A DNA stretch of 64,000 nt from Cyclospora cayetanensis. Lineage: Eukaryota; Apicomplexa; Conoidasida; Eucoccidiorida; Eimeriidae. Location: NCBI RefSeq assembly GCF_002999335.1, contig NW_020312763.1, positions 124,001 to 188,000 on the forward strand, written 5' to 3'. This document shows, piece by piece, positions 32,550 through 46,413 of the stretch. The notes under the pieces are model-generated. The model worked only from the letters and a program-made list of their open reading frames with translations. It had not been told where the DNA came from and did no database searches. Made by a program: the position numbers and the translations under genes. Position 1 is the stretch's first letter. Every line of letters starts with the position of its first letter.

Positions 32550-35342
32550 ATGGACAAGCTTGGAATCATTTTGCCTCCCGGGGGGAGCGCATCCTCTGCA
32601 TCCTCTGCTCTAGTCACTAACGCTTCCCGTAGGGTGAACTTCACGTCATCAGCAGCACTGACGAAGCCCAGTAAGGATCTACCATTACGGTCAGCGCTAC
32701 AAAAACAGGAATCACAGGCTAGTATCTCTTCAGGACTGAGGAAGTCTTCTTCGGTGTCTACAAGAGGGCCGGCGCAGGCACATCGGCCACTGTCCAGCCA
32801 CAAGGGAAACCACAGTGATAATTCGCGACAAAAAGGGGCTGATGGCTTTTCGTTCTCCAGTGTGCAGGCCGCAGGCGGTGCGCAGAAGTCTCTGGGAAGC
32901 GAAGTGGAATACTGGTCGTACTCACCACCGACCCCAAGTGTAGCACATCGTGCTTTCCCTTCTGCCTCAAGACATGATGGACCTTCTAGTGGATCGGAGA
33001 AACCTGTTGACGGCGGCGTTTCGCGCTCATGGAAGACGAGCAGACCCGAGAGGCTCCACGACGTACGCTCCTCAAATATCCTCGACAGAGGAAAAACCGA
33101 TTCGCCCGGAGCGGCAGCCTTGCGCCAGGCCTTGCATTCCCTGAATGACGAAAATCAGGAGGCCTACGAGCAGCTGGAAGACTCACCAGAGTGGCAGGAA
33201 GTTGACGATGCGCAGGAGTCACAGGGAGCCAATGATGCCATTGCAGGGGCGCTATGGAAGAAGCGGATACCTCGCTCAGCCCATTATCCCATTTGCTGTC
33301 GAACTGCTCGTGTACGTGGCGAGTACTTATCGTGAATGGGAAAAGGCTTGTTTTCGTCTTCTAAAACCAGAGTAACCTGCGCTGACAGGCTTTCCGGGGC
33401 TTAAAGTGTATCTGCACGGTTTGTTTGCGTGTACTCCTGCAGGAACGCTGCGCGTATACAACGAGTGACGATTGGGCTATTTTTGCGCTGCACAACCAAT
33501 ACGTGCGCCCCCTAAGGGACCGCGAGTGGTTGCCAGGCGAGCCATGCATAATCAGAACGGACTCATTCGAGCTGCCTCCTGGTGCTTGTGAGTACAAATT
33601 CCTTCACTGTAGCACCTACACCACGAGAAAATGGACACTATTAGTGGTAGACTTGGGGACATAGGATTTTTTTTTGTTCCGGTCTTTCTCGAACATACAG
33701 ATGTATGTGTCTTTCTACTATGTAGGCAAGTTCTCTGAGAGTACATGCGGGCTTTCCGCCACTGCCTTCAACAGCTTTGTTTTCCCTAATCCGCCAAGAC
33801 AGTTCCTTATGTCTTATAGAGGAGCTGCCAGCACTGTGCCATTTGCCATGCCCTCTGGAAGCATGAGAACTGGCCGAGCCCGCGGAAGAAGTCGGGCTTT
33901 CATTTCTCAACTGACACAACAGCAGCTTCTGGATCTAGAGAGGTGAGAATATGCTGCTCCGAATTCTGCATTCATCATGAGCCTTATGTGACGGTTCTTT
34001 CGATAAAATCTTCTTTTAGTATATGCCAAAATTCCACGGATAGAGCGTCGCAAGTGGCAATGCTTTCGTTTTAATGCTCCTATACCTGCGAATTTTGGGT
34101 GGCGGCACTTTCTCAGAATGCTATGGTTTGATCCTGAGCCTCGTTTGGATAGGCCCTTCCGACTTTACGCTGATTCGAAGGGATGCCTCAAGGTATAACT
34201 CTACACGTGCTTACACAAAAATGTGGTGCCTCATCTCTAACTTTTCCTAAAGGGGTGCATACTTCACGAAGGATAAAAATCCAATGCCTTAAGCTTCACC
34301 CATTGGATGCATCGGTTGTATCCTATATTGATTGTTTGTGCTACAGGGTCGAATCCACGATATCGGACACATAATGAGGTGTGGGTGGTAAATTCAAGGG
34401 ATCCTGCTTTTATTACGATCTGAATGACTACAAATTTATTTTCTTCTTTTCAGTAGTGCTGTGAAGCACCCTGACTGACACTGGTCCAGATCTCAAGTAT
34501 TGCCATTGCGTGACTTTTGTGCCAATTGGCCCACACCATAACACCGAACTAAAAGCAGGTCATCACAGCAAATCCGTTTGCTGGCTGATTATGTGCTGTT
34601 CGTCAATGGTGAATGTTGGACCTTATCCTAAGTTGGGCAAACAAGCTGATTTCGAAAGTCGTATGCAAAGGTGGTTCGTGGCAACGAAAGAAAAGTAATG
34701 GTACTTAAAAGGCCGCCCTCAGCGCGAGACTTTAGGAAATGTATCGTCTTAGCAGAAGCTAAGGTACTAATTTGGTACAACCAAAAAACCATACTATGAT
34801 TACTACGAACTTTCGTGACGGTGCGACACCGGGATTGACCTGCAACAGCCTGTTGTGGAGGTCCCACTTATATAATCTTAGGTCTCTAAACGAAATATGT
34901 TAATCACAGAAAGGTATGACGTATACCGCGTCATGTTTCTCAAGGAGTCGCCTTGCCCTTTTCAATGTGCCAGCCAGTAGGTGGCTGTGGAAATCGCATT
35001 ACTGTGGAGCGACTCGGGTTTTCTAGTAACACATCCAAGTTATGCTGCCATCGCATGTACATAAGCTAGCATTTAGAGCAAACTCCGTGCGAAGTGGCAT
35101 ATTTTATGGGAGGAAGCGAATCTGTGGACGCTCTCATGACCAGGCGAGGGCGAATCGAGACTGTGCCCGGGTCGCGAGGCGGGCCTAAAAGAGCTAGTGG
35201 TCCATTTATTTGAAAATCACTTGCTGCATACGTAGTTTTCCTGCAGGTGGAAATCTCCGACTCATTCTGGGAGCGCTTCAACAGTTACCTCAGAATACTG
35301 GAGCGCCAACGGTGGTCCCTGTGCGGCAGAAGACTCAGCTAG
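32550..35342 (+). CDS. Unrecognised protein, multi-exon, joins incomplete
   Basis: Pieces that look coding: a Ser-rich disordered first exon from ATG 32550 (an in-frame ATG lies at 32520) to about 33.3 kb; 33443-33587 (ending FELPPGAC, donor gtgagt); 33726-33942 ([18 protein letters not shown], ending at gtgaga); 34020-34192 ([20 protein letters not shown]); and a final 35247-35342 ending in TAG. The 33587/33726 and 34192/35247 joins agree in phase. The first join is off because the exon-1 frame and the continuation PFAVELL (donor at about 33315) are in different frames. The 33942/34020 join is also off by one. Either small exons were missed or the assembly has 1-nt errors. No domain recognised. 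The next gene follows on the same strand 0.5 kb downstream. Confidence 0.5.
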
Positions 35343-35889
35343 CACGGGTCTTCTGCTCCCAACAGCCATCCCCAATTACGAGCCTTTGGCCTTTGAGGTT
35401 CACCTATATCTCGTAAAAACATTTAAGGGAAACCAAATTATATTTCAAGCGGCTAGATCTTCGGTGCTAGTCGTTGCAATGTCGCCGCCGGGTGGCATCG
35501 AAACCTGCCAGCGCACAGTGCCACCACGGCAGTCCAAGTCGGAAAATTTTCACCTCTTTGCATTATCCTCCCGTAAAATGAGAGCTGCACGAAACTGCTA
35601 GTTTGAGTGGTCTCACGGACGAACCAGTGGCTATTCAGCATCTTGCGTCGACTCCGGCATGCTGTAAACATAGGGCCCATATGATCTCGTGGGGCTCAAC
35701 CCTCCACGCAGGCAATTCAGACAAAACTCCCCCTCAGCTTTCTGCCATCTGCCCGAAGTTGCCACTACAGAAGGAAGGCTCATCTCCCCATGGCGGATAT
35801 GCATCTGCACTGGACCTGACATACGTGTTAAGTGTTCTTGGGGTGTTTACTACCATCTTTGCTTCTGGAGCCTACCGAACTTCACAGTA

Positions 35890-38800
35890 ATGGAACGGCG
35901 CCTCCGTATGAGTCCTTTCGTCCCTGGCTTTACCTCCACCCGTGGTGCGTTTAACCCGATGGCGCCCGTGGCCTCTGCGCGTCCTTTGGCGGGCCATGCT
36001 CAGACCACAGTCACCCAAGATAGGCTGAAAAGGAGGGAACATAATGGTGCACGGCATCCTAAAACAGGGACGTCGACGGATATATTAAACGGAGATGAAA
36101 TAAGTCGGCGTAGTATGTCGTGGCGGCCCGGCTGGAACGACCGAATACCTGAACCCCCTGTTAGTGACCTGACCCATGCAACCTTTTCAGCTGTCCCCAG
36201 AGACACCGTGTTAGGGAAAAGAGACAATGGAATCCGGCCATCATCTGTAGGCCCTCCTCGGAGATATGCACAAATATCTTCCATCAACCGAATGCAGGCA
36301 CGCAGTGTCGATATCCGTGCACAGAGGCGCTTAATGCATGGGCAGCAGGCGATGGTGAGCAACAAGAATCGCTTCGACAAGGATTTCAGGTCTGACGGCC
36401 GCTCAATCAAGGGCAAAGCACCTCGGATGTCAACTTATGTACAGTCTAGCAGCTCTACAATCTCAGAAGAAAACCCTAAATCCCGCACCCTGCTGGACGC
36501 AACAAGTTCTGAAATTCCCCATCTCCGAAAACGGCGCACATGGGAAATTTTGCAACACCTTGTTGACCAGATAGAGCAGGGAGGGAATGAAGAGGAAGGG
36601 CCTTCATCCGAAACGCTTCTACAACATCCAGACATACTTCAAAAGCTACTGCACGCAATCAGGCCCTTGATCCCCCTCAAAGATGTAATAGGCCAGTTGG
36701 CTGAAAAGGAAGAAATCGCTAATGCTGCACAACCTACTCAAGGTGGCGCACCACCAGCCCTCTGCTGTGAGAGTGGTGGGAACAGCGCCACTACCAGAAT
36801 ATCAAGTGTGGCTTGTGTTGAGCCTCGCTCGAAGTCCGCTCGTCGAAGAGCCCCCGCGTCTGCTACGGGTCATAAGGAGGTAACTATATCAAACGCTTCG
36901 GTTGGCGAGCAGCGTTCATCTCTTCCAAGACGTCCTCTAGCAAGCCCTGGGCCAGTGCATCCTACAGCTGTGAACCAGGGTACTGACCGACTGCCTGCTG
37001 GGTGGAAGCCAACCAGGCTTCCGGCGGCTACAGGGGGGCTGGTGTATGGTAGGCCTGCCTCTACACTTCGTAACCCTCTGGAACCGACTCGATCAGCCTT
37101 CCCTACAGGCGACCGTTTGGCTGCCGTGTCATCTAGTGCTAAAAATTATAATGGAACTGCACAACTGGAGGGATCTACGAAGCGGTATGAAAAGCCTCGA
37201 ACTACGCGTTCGGCGAGCACAGGGCGGTATATGCACGTGGCTTCTCGACTCCCCCAAGGAGCTTTAGAACACAAGAGGCCACAGGGGACGCGGACAAAGG
37301 TGGTCTCCATAAACAGGTCCACTGAGAAGCAAAGACAGCTTACAACTTCTTCTGAGGGCTCAGGGTTTTCAGCGGATTACGCCGACGCGCTAGTACCCGA
37401 GCCGTTCTCATCAGCAAGGTCGGGAGACACAGATTGCAGCCTTGCTTTGGAGGCCACAGCTTCACGTGGGTGCAGGCTTCTTGGCCTCGGAGAAGATGAG
37501 AAGGCGCAGAGAGTAGATTTACAAGGTGGCACTGTTAGATGTGCTGTACCTCCTTCGCTGCCTGGTGTACGCTTCGCTTCCATTCAAGCTCTTGGGACGT
37601 CACCGCCAGCTTCTCATCATAGTTATTCAGAATCAAAAGAGTCTGGTCGTTCAGATGCATCTGACCTGCACGAGACTCAAGGAAGAGGAAGCGTAATAAG
37701 CACTGGACCCCGGCAGCATGCAGAGCCCGAGGCAGAGTCCGCAACTGCTTCAGTGGCGTCCACGAGTCCCCATCGTGGAAGTCAAATGCTAGTAGAGCGC
37801 AGCCCTGTAACACCGAGGAGGCGTGCCTCTGCTACCCCAACGCCGACAAGGCCTATTTCTGAGAAGGAGCGATTTACTCGCAGATCAGTGCACAGTCACG
37901 AAGGTCTTCTGTCTTCGCCCCCCAAACGGGAGAGGTACCTGACCGTGGCCGAGGCGTCGAGAGGGAGGTTAGCTTCGGTGTCAGCAAAGATCGGTCGCAC
38001 GGTCGATGCGGGCGATGCTGAGTCAGACAAAGAGTCTGTAAGCCATGGGAGCTCTCCTGTGCCCCGACTGAAACAGAGGGGAAGGGAGGCCAGAACGGCT
38101 TCCATTCAAGTTGCATCTCCACGGGGCGTCCTTCCACTCAGCCCTACTTCAAAAAAGACTAGGCCCGAAAGGCCTCCAGCCTTGGGAAAAGCTACCACAG
38201 AAAGGGATCAGAAAAGTCCCGTGAAATCTCCCAGAGCTTCCCCACGGGACGCACCTCACAGCGCCGCTTCAACAGGCCGCCGGCTGCTTGGCTCTTCTTC
38301 GCGAAAGGCCTTACAGCCAAAGTTCGCCCCTGGAACTCCGCCGCGAGCGCGCGCAAACAGTGCTATGTTAGCGCCAGGTCAAGTGACTGCCAAAGGCCCC
38401 AGGGCGAGGCGCAAATCTGTCAAGGCATCCCCTGAAAAACAGCGGACCCAGAGCAGCAGAGCCGCGAAGAATGAAAAACAGCAGCCGGAAGCAAAAGAAA
38501 GTTCTGAGAAAAGTGAGGAGGCAGATGAAGCTCCACAGGAAGAAATGCCTCCTCCGGAGTCTGCTTACCCTTACCTTCGGATTGCCGAGCTTCCTATGTT
38601 GGACAAACCTCTCAGACACTTCCCAGAGTTGGAAACTCTGCCTCTCAAGCCCAGCCCTGAGCCGCCACCACAAATAGACGTGAGCTATTCAAGCATGGAC
38701 GTCAAGCGTGTCCACAGACGCAGAGTAGTCCTCAGCATGTAGCCAACGCTGTCGTGGCTGCCATGCTCACTTAATAAATGGTCTGCATCCAAACCGTGTA

Positions 38801-41510
38801 ATCTTCTGTGCTGGACGCTCAGGACTCTATAACATTTCTTCACGTGATGGAACGTTCTGAAGGCCTGACAGAAGAAGCAAGAGATAAAGCAACACACCGT
38901 GCAGTCTCCTCCCTGTGCAGTGATGGTCCAGATACAATGATGCTAATTGCGCGCTGGATGGACAAGGCAGCAGATGCTCTGGAAAGCAATAGCATAGCAG
39001 TAAAGGAGGACCTTCCTTGGTGGCATGTTATACCTCCTCTTTTTGTTGGCCTTCAAACCCACCGAAATCTCCTGGACCCCGAAGTACCCTCAAGGCCCAT
39101 AACGCTTGACGACCTGCGTAACTTCTTACGAGAAGAAGGCTTGTTTGAAACGGACGAGCAGAAGCTACGTCGCTTGTTGCAAGCAGAAGGCCCTTCGAGC
39201 AAGCTCCTTGGTGGTAACATGCTGTTTCTGTGCCTCCTAGTATGCTGGTGCTGACCTGTGGCATAGCACATCGCAAAACCTTGTCAACGATCTTGCCTAT
39301 AAGCTGTGACTATTTGCCTCTGTATACTCCTTTTTACTGTATGTCTGTGTATGACTGCTTTTAGTTTTTCTATCTTCCTTGTCTAAAGTTCGCATCCTAA
39401 CTCTGCATAGGATGGCGCTTTCCTGCGAGATTCAGGTTCGCGAGGTCCGAAGACTCCTACGCCCCTTGACAATTATATGGATTACTTGCTGGAAGTGGCT
39501 TTAAAGTACCTGCGGATGCGACAAAAGCCATTGGTGATTCCGAAGATCACACGCTTCACGGTAGGCGCTGGAGATGAGTCTTCGAGTACCTGTTGCTCTG
39601 GAACACGCTGTTCCAGTGAACGGAGCCTGGAGAGAGGTTGTACCGGTGAAAACCATGTAGACCATCAGGAAAAACTATCCTGGAAGGAGGGCAGTTTCCT
39701 TGGCTACGGAGACCGTTCACTTGCCCAAAGGCGGTGTCGGAGCTCCTTGCCAGTCAGGGAGTCATCCAAGATGTGTTGGTCCACTGGTAATATCTGCGCC
39801 AAAACAAAACCCGCCGAGATTCTACCAGGCTGTAGGTTTCCTTTCTGCCTTAGTAGCATGACCGGGCCACCTGAGCTCGACCTTTTTGAGTCAACGGCCA
39901 TACAGCACGTTCGTGAAAGTTTGTGCAAAATGCCTTTGCTGCCTTCCGAAAAATATTTGCGGTACCTGCGGTCGACAGGGCGCTGCAACGAGCTTAGATC
40001 GCTGGCGATATGGCTAGCGGGAAGTTATGAAATGGTCCTCAGCTACAATGCTTTCTTGGCGTTGAGGATGCCACATGTGGCAGATCAGATACAGACATCG
40101 AGCTCCAATCAGGACGCGCATTCTCATTTGAGCTCATCCCGATCTGAAAGTAGGACTTCTGGAGACACCAGTGGTCGATCATCCCTTGGCAGAACGCGAA
40201 AGCCAGAGGACAAGGGGCCCAGGAGCTCCTTGCAAGAGCATGATGCTATGGATGAAAAATTAGAGACAATCACAGAAGGCACAGAAGAATATAAGCAGCA
40301 TGAGCAGAAAGACGAGGAAAATTCGCAAAGGTCAAGCCTGAGCGTATCTCTGTACTCCAGCCCTAGAACGCCTGCTCTTCACGCTGTTGTGATCAAGCCA
40401 TCCTCTTCCATTTCCTTTGACAGCAGTTGCGATGAGCAGGCACCCGATCACAAGGATGAGAAGTGCCCAGGACTACACGTTCTAGGGGAGACGAGTGCGC
40501 CCTCACCCATTAAAGGGCAGCACTTGACAAAGATAACCGGTAAAAGCCGTATTGTTTCTGTGCCGAAAAAGTTGAAGAATTCGGGATCACTGCCTGCATC
40601 GCCGAGATACTATTCAAGCTCCCGTAGCCCACCAGCAGAGCCTTCGCGTCCTCGGAGGAGCAGTAGTATGGCCACTGCTTTGACACAGCACCCTTCTCAT
40701 CAATCCACAGCACCTGCAACGAAGGTGAAGCCCAAGAAGGTACTCAAGATTAAGGCCGGATTTATTCCTGCAGAACCAACGGGCCAGAAGGCCTCAGCTG
40801 AAGAGAAACACTTTAGAATTGGACTAATCCAAGAGCAGCAGGCCCCCGTTGCTCCTGAAGGACCAGCATTTGCCCGTGACAAGCACATTTCAGGAGTCAT
40901 TCTACATCCTCATCAGGGGAGCCTCTCTGATGGCAGGGATAATACATGTGAGCTGTCTGGATCAGCTGGTGTTCCATTCGAATCCTCAGTCGAAGGATCA
41001 GCGGCGCACATGCAAGGCCGACCTGCACTCCGTTCGTTGAATGGCGTGCCAACACAGAGCTACAAAGATACAGCCGTATCAGGGATGTCTAAGCAGAGAG
41101 CTGGCAGTGTACTGAAACAAGCCCGTGTGAAGCCTCAGAGTGTTCGAGGACGAATTGGTGGGAAGTCTAACGCTGTGGCGGTTGCTGGTGTTTCTCCGAA
41201 GCCATTTCACGCAATAAGTCATGCAGTCAGATATTCCGGAGCCCGATCCCAAAATAAAATAGATGGAACTCTCTGCAAGACAATACGTGTGAAAAGCTCT
41301 CGAAGGGGTCCCTCGCGGGTAATTCAAGAGGCCGTGGACCTTTTGTCGGAACCACAGATGCTGGCGGAAGTAGCGAATCTCTGCACTCGTTTGTCAAGTT
41401 TAATTTGCTGTCATCCAAGTGCTCCTCTACTTGAACATCATTCTAATGGCCCTCTTCACGTGGAAGACCTACCAGAGTCAATGACTCCGAAGCGGATGGT
41501 GCGGCGCTGA
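35890..41510 (+). CDS. Large basic Ser/Pro/Arg-rich protein, unrecognised
   Basis: Exons 35890-38679, 38823-39239 and 39411-41510 (TGA); the phases agree and give 1,768 residues. Exon 1 is one 930-codon open frame, rich in Ser, Arg, Pro and Lys, with many short SPxR/TPxR-like patches (SPVKSPRASPRD and similar) of the kind seen in phosphorylated cytoskeletal or scaffold proteins. Exon 2 codes a compact, probably helical stretch (ITFLHVMERSEGLTEEARDK; ARWMDKAADALES; DDLRNFLREEGLFETDE). Exon 3 starts with LDNYMDYLLEVALKYLRMRQ and LPSEKYLRYLRSTGRCNELR, then returns to low complexity. The exon 2 donor is chosen at gtatgc for phase; gtggta 29 nt earlier is a rival. The start is the Met after an in-frame open region reaching back to 35689. 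No named family; a coccidian cytoskeletal role is only a guess. Confidence 0.75.
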
Positions 41511-44500
41511 ACAGGAGGTAGGCATTCAAGTGACTCTATTGTGAGGTAGCACAACACTTCGGCGCTTGCCTTCGAAGAATGTAGTGCGGTTTCACTGGAT
41601 TTTTCCTAGCGCTGCGTTCTGGAGCCAGTGCACGAAAGGCTTCCTTGTCAGTATTCCAGGGCATGGTGTACTATAATTCCACATATTTTGCTGATGGAGT
41701 CTTCCTTGTGTAATGTGACTTGTATAGTAGTTGTTTGATCCTGCAATAGAGTTGGAGAGGCGATTGCATGCCAGGCAGAGCCCAGTTAAAGACGCGTCTT
41801 TATTGAGGCCTGTGCAGCTGCCCTCATGCATGTTCCCGGTTTGGCGGCTTCTTCAGGTTTATTGCTTTTGACTTGATGGCGTATTAGAAAAAGTTGATGT
41901 GATTTGACGATGATGTAGGGACCTTTGCGGAGCTAGGTCAACACACAGCAGCATGTTTTTCTGACACTGTTACGAAGGACGCATAACGAGAATAATTACA
42001 CAGCATGATAGTATGCAGCAATGCCGGCTACCACCTCCAATAAACATGAATCGTACCACTGCCCCGCCGTTAGGCGGGGCGCATGTGTTCTAAAATTTTC
42101 CTGGTATGCGCTCAAACTAGGGGAAACCTCCAAAAATTGAAGTTCACCGAACTTCGCCTCCGATGGGCTGTCCCATGGTGCCATCTTTTGCGTATTATTG
42201 TCCATAAAAACCTAGCAAAAAGTAGCTTTTCGCGATTTTCAATACGAGCACCCGGAAAGGCTTTATCTCCCCTTTGCCTCCTGTGAGCACGCCCCGCAGA
42301 AGCAAGCACTAACAGGCGGAAAGCATACGAGAAAGTCGTCACTGTGTAGGCAAGGCACGACTAGGCAGAGGAATTTTTAGTATTGCATACTCCTTGACAA
42401 TCGGCAAAAGTACGCAGACTGCGATCTCCCTAATGTAAAAATATTACTGGGATAATGAGGGCATCAGCGAGCAAGCTCCCTAGGCAGCTCCCTATCAGTT
42501 GGCAATCTCCAGTCTGGTTGCATTGCACTCGCCCACTAGCTTGGATGGCATGTGCGCTGTGAACACCTCCAACGCTTCATATGCCTAAATCTAAGCAGTA
42601 ATCAACAATGCAAGAAGAAATATGCATATTGCACTCAATAAAAATAGCCCCGGAATCGTAGTTACACTTAATTGTTGATAGGCAGCTTCTGGATTCTGAA
42701 AAATAAGCAGTCACACTCGCACACGCATCAGGCACACACTGTTGAACTACAAATGCCCTGGTTGCTACTCCAAGCACGTTCGACGCAATTTCACCTGTTG
42801 AATTTTGCAAGAAACCCGCCTAATACTTACTGGATCAAGTGGCATTTAGGGCTTGAGCTGTCATTCAAAGGCTCTCCCAGACTGGACTTTGTCCCACGAA
42901 AAGCCAAAGGTATGCGGAGTGTAGCTTACATGCAATATCTAGTTGCGTTCTGCACATTTTCAAGCTCCCAGCGATAGCCCTTACTTGGAATAGCTATCCC
43001 GAGGCTCCACAACACGATGGGGTAGCTAGAGTCTTTAATGCGTGGCGGGGTGCGCGTGAGAATCCCGAACCCGGAAAACCACCCGTAGACCCCTTGCAAA
43101 ACTCCGTGCCATGCAAGTATCTATTTTCACCTTTCCTTTTGGGGGGGAGCAGCGTGATTGCCCTTGCAATTGCATCCAAAAGAAATCGAAGTTAGTCCCC
43201 CCACCCCCACTCTCGCAAAAGTGGACTCGGCACGCCTGCCAGTCAGACCCCAACGCCTTTGGAACGAACCTTTGCTACCAGAAACAAGTCAGTGGTGTAG
43301 AGCAGGGTAGTATTTATGCAGAGTTAACATCAATCCTATTTTTCCTCATCGATGACGGGCTCTGTGCAGCGAAAATAAGCTACACCTGGGCACTTTATAT
43401 CACACTTCCTGTTTTGATTGAAAATCCGCAAAGAACTGAGTTTTATTGGCTGATCACATTCTTTATGTGTTGCAGAGCAGCTTTGGCTGATTACAATGAA
43501 AAACTCAATGCCACGTACATGATCAGAATGCTTTGGAGGGTGCAGTAATGCAGGACGAAGAAAATTAAGATAAATTCCCGCTTGCAAAAGTGGCTATATT
43601 ATGAACTATAATGTAGGGAGGAAACCAAGGCGCAGGAAGGGTGTAAAGCGACGCAAGGTGGGACAGAACAATGGTATACAGCTTCGCAAGCTTAGCTAAG
43701 GGAATACAGGTTCATGGGACGAAACCATGCTCCTCTATTTTGGTCTGTCAATTTCCATTGGGCTGCCAATTTCATCCTCTTCTGCTTCTTTGCGCCTGCC
43801 TGTTTACTTTCTTCTTTGGAATTTCAAGACAAAGCACTGACGACCCTGCTCGCAGCACGCTCAGTATGTGCCTCCTAAAAGCAGATACAGCATATGCTAC
43901 ATAAGCAAGCCGGGCAGTGTGCAGTGGTACGTGTCGTTACTTCACCTTGACAGGCAACTGCCAGTAGATCAAGCGCAAGTTCTGCAGAAACAACAACAGC
44001 GGCAGCACATGTGCTCGAGTTAGCACCGCCTGTTATGGGGCTTGACACGTCAAGACTCCCGTGTGCATGTATTCTAAGAATAATCACGAATTTCATTACT
44101 GCCTCGAGGGCAGCCACGTGAAGCTTGCCATCATATTATAAAGCTCTTTCTCAAACTACACGCGTTCTCCCTCCCACCCTCTCGACCCACCCTCTCGGCC
44201 CACCCTTGGACACGCACCAAGTTGGGCGAGAAATCCGTTGTTTTCGTATTGGTTTTGGACTACATGTCTACTCCGGCAGGTGACTTCTGAGGAAGCGTTA
44301 CATCTCACTTAAGAGTAAAAGTCCCGCCGGCAGCCGAACAATTTACATCCGTGCGATGATTGCGAGGAGTGTTACCTGCAAAAGCCCCTGGTATTCAGGC
44401 TCCCAAGCACCGCTTTTAGCAAAGCAAACTCTCCCAAGCTGCTTATATTAAGAAATGCTCATAGCCGTACTTCATGGAAGCACGCAAAGTCTGACTGCAG

Positions 44501-46413
44501 TCAATAGTCCACTACAATCGCGGCCTGAACTGCCAACTCTGCAGTTCGCCGTGCTCTGATCTCTTCTTGCTTTCTTTTACTACTGCAGAAAGAGAATCCC
44601 TGAGGCTTTGGGATATTGGACTCCATGATCCACCACTCTAAATCACAGGAGTAAGCTAAGGATTGATATTATTAGTAGAGTACAAGTTGTTTTATCGTTA
44701 GGAGTGCTGATTGCGATGTGCGTCGCTGTTGAAAGTACTGGGAGATTTAACTTTCATTTATCGCTTGGAATAATGACACACACGTTATTCAGCATTGGCA
44801 GCCTAATGTACTAGGCGTTGCTAAAATCAATGCCTGGGAGCCTGGATGTTTGAGGCTTCGTCGAGAAAACCACTCTGCAACCTCCTCACGTTAATCAAGC
44901 AACAGCCCGCTTTCGGATCTCGCACACCGTAGGCAGTCTCATGGGTTTTACGCTTTGAAGAATTCGTAAGTCATGCGCTAAAGTGACACAGTATGTGCTT
45001 CACTCTTTTTTTTCATGAAGAGAAACAAGGATCTACGAGAGTCCCTAGGTTTCAGACTTTTCTCGTGTAGGAACCAGAGGGGGTGACCTGCAAGCCAAAG
45101 ATATAGGGTAGAAAACTGGCTGCACTTTAGCTTGCCGAGCGCTTTAAGGATTGACCTCAAACGAATCCATAGTTCTGGACGACGAACACACGATTAGGAC
45201 GGTGGGACTGGATGTTTTCTCACCGGTGGGCTGGAAAATGCACCCGCCGTCCGTCGAGCGTTCGACAACCCATCGTGTGAGGGTTTTAGGCCCAGTTTCA
45301 GATCACTAACCATAGCTATATTAAGGAGTGTCGCTGAAGCGGATTCATGTCGGCCAAGGAACTGTTTTCTCTTACTAGACAGTGTGGCATGGATCGATGT
45401 TAAGGCTACTCGTGGGGTGACCTTTGTGTGATCGTTCACGCCGTGGCCTTATATACGTTGCTGACCACTGATTAAGGTCATGACGTATGGCATGAGTTGC
45501 TGTTTTCTCTAGACAATCCGATTATTCACACTCAGATGCATACAGCAACTAAAAACGCAATCAAACAACCTAGCATCTTCTTGTATCGAGCTAAGTCGTT
45601 TCTGCAACGAATACAGTGCGAGAACAACCACGCCTAGAGTCAATTCTCTTTCACAAAAATATATGACTGGTTTATTACAAGAGTGCCAAACCTTGCTCGA
45701 ATTACTATATCATGGATGTTGAAATGGAGAGCACCCTGGGGGCACATCGGTGCTTGTTGTCTTACAAAGAAAGAATGGACCTCGATCATGAAATCTGGTA
45801 GCACGAAGCAAGACGGCTACTATTTGGTCTTCCTAAATACATGAGGGATCTTTGAAAATGAAGGTCAGTCGAACTAAGTTCATAACAACCAGCGCCATTT
45901 GCTTGCAATCAACGAGTGGACTGAGAAGGCTGAAGTCTCTGAAGTTATTTGTAGAGCCAACCCTCAAACAATTCTCCAAATATGCCATCAAAGCTATCCC
46001 CAGCATAACCAGATTTATTTTTCCCATTGTTAAAGCAGACATTTCAAAACCAGGTCCGTTGGTTCTGTGCGCACGCGGATGAACTTGGCGGGCAGCCCCA
46101 AAGTCTGCTAAGTTTGAGAAGTGCCACATTGATAGCGTGAAGCATAAAATCAATAGGTAGTATTAGTACTGTACAAGTTTTACATCCGATTTCTGTAGAA
46201 AAGCACACTTGTATCAATTCATGTTCTGTACAACTGATGCTCTGCCTCGTTGCTCCATTACTTTTCGGTCGTCATAAGCAACCAGATTACCACACATAAA
46301 ACTTTTCTTCGACATTATATGCCTAAGAAAGAGCGGCCATAGGAACGCATTTTAGCCAATTTGGGTGAGGAAGTGTCATCCCACAGCTGGCGGCACGCTA
46401 CCAGTGTGTGAAG
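41511..46413. other. 4.9 kb without a recognised gene
   Basis: Short frames only (the longest is 145 codons at 43111-43548, +), with no motif or splice pattern that I can support. A small pyrimidine-rich tandem (caccctctcg units) is at about 44168-44208. The stretch holds the 3' UTR of the large basic protein gene and the 5' region of the centrin-like gene. Confidence 0.4.

Noticed and set aside
33540..33664. Apparent starch-binding (CBM20-like) motif [11 protein letters not shown]
   Set aside because: The EYKF part lies after a good donor (gtgagt at 33588) and the frame soon stops. Splicing to 33726 continues the protein without it, so the resemblance is probably an intron read-through artefact.
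34320..34365. TTCG-containing segment resembling a tRNA T-loop (ggtcgaatccac)
   Set aside because: No matching acceptor stem, D-arm or anticodon arm could be folded around it; similar isolated hits near 19860 and 22200 fail in the same way.
42577..44117. Several 60-145-codon frames in the 41.5-46.4 kb gap
   Set aside because: No motif, no compatible splice partners and frequent overlap on opposite strands; not reported as genes.
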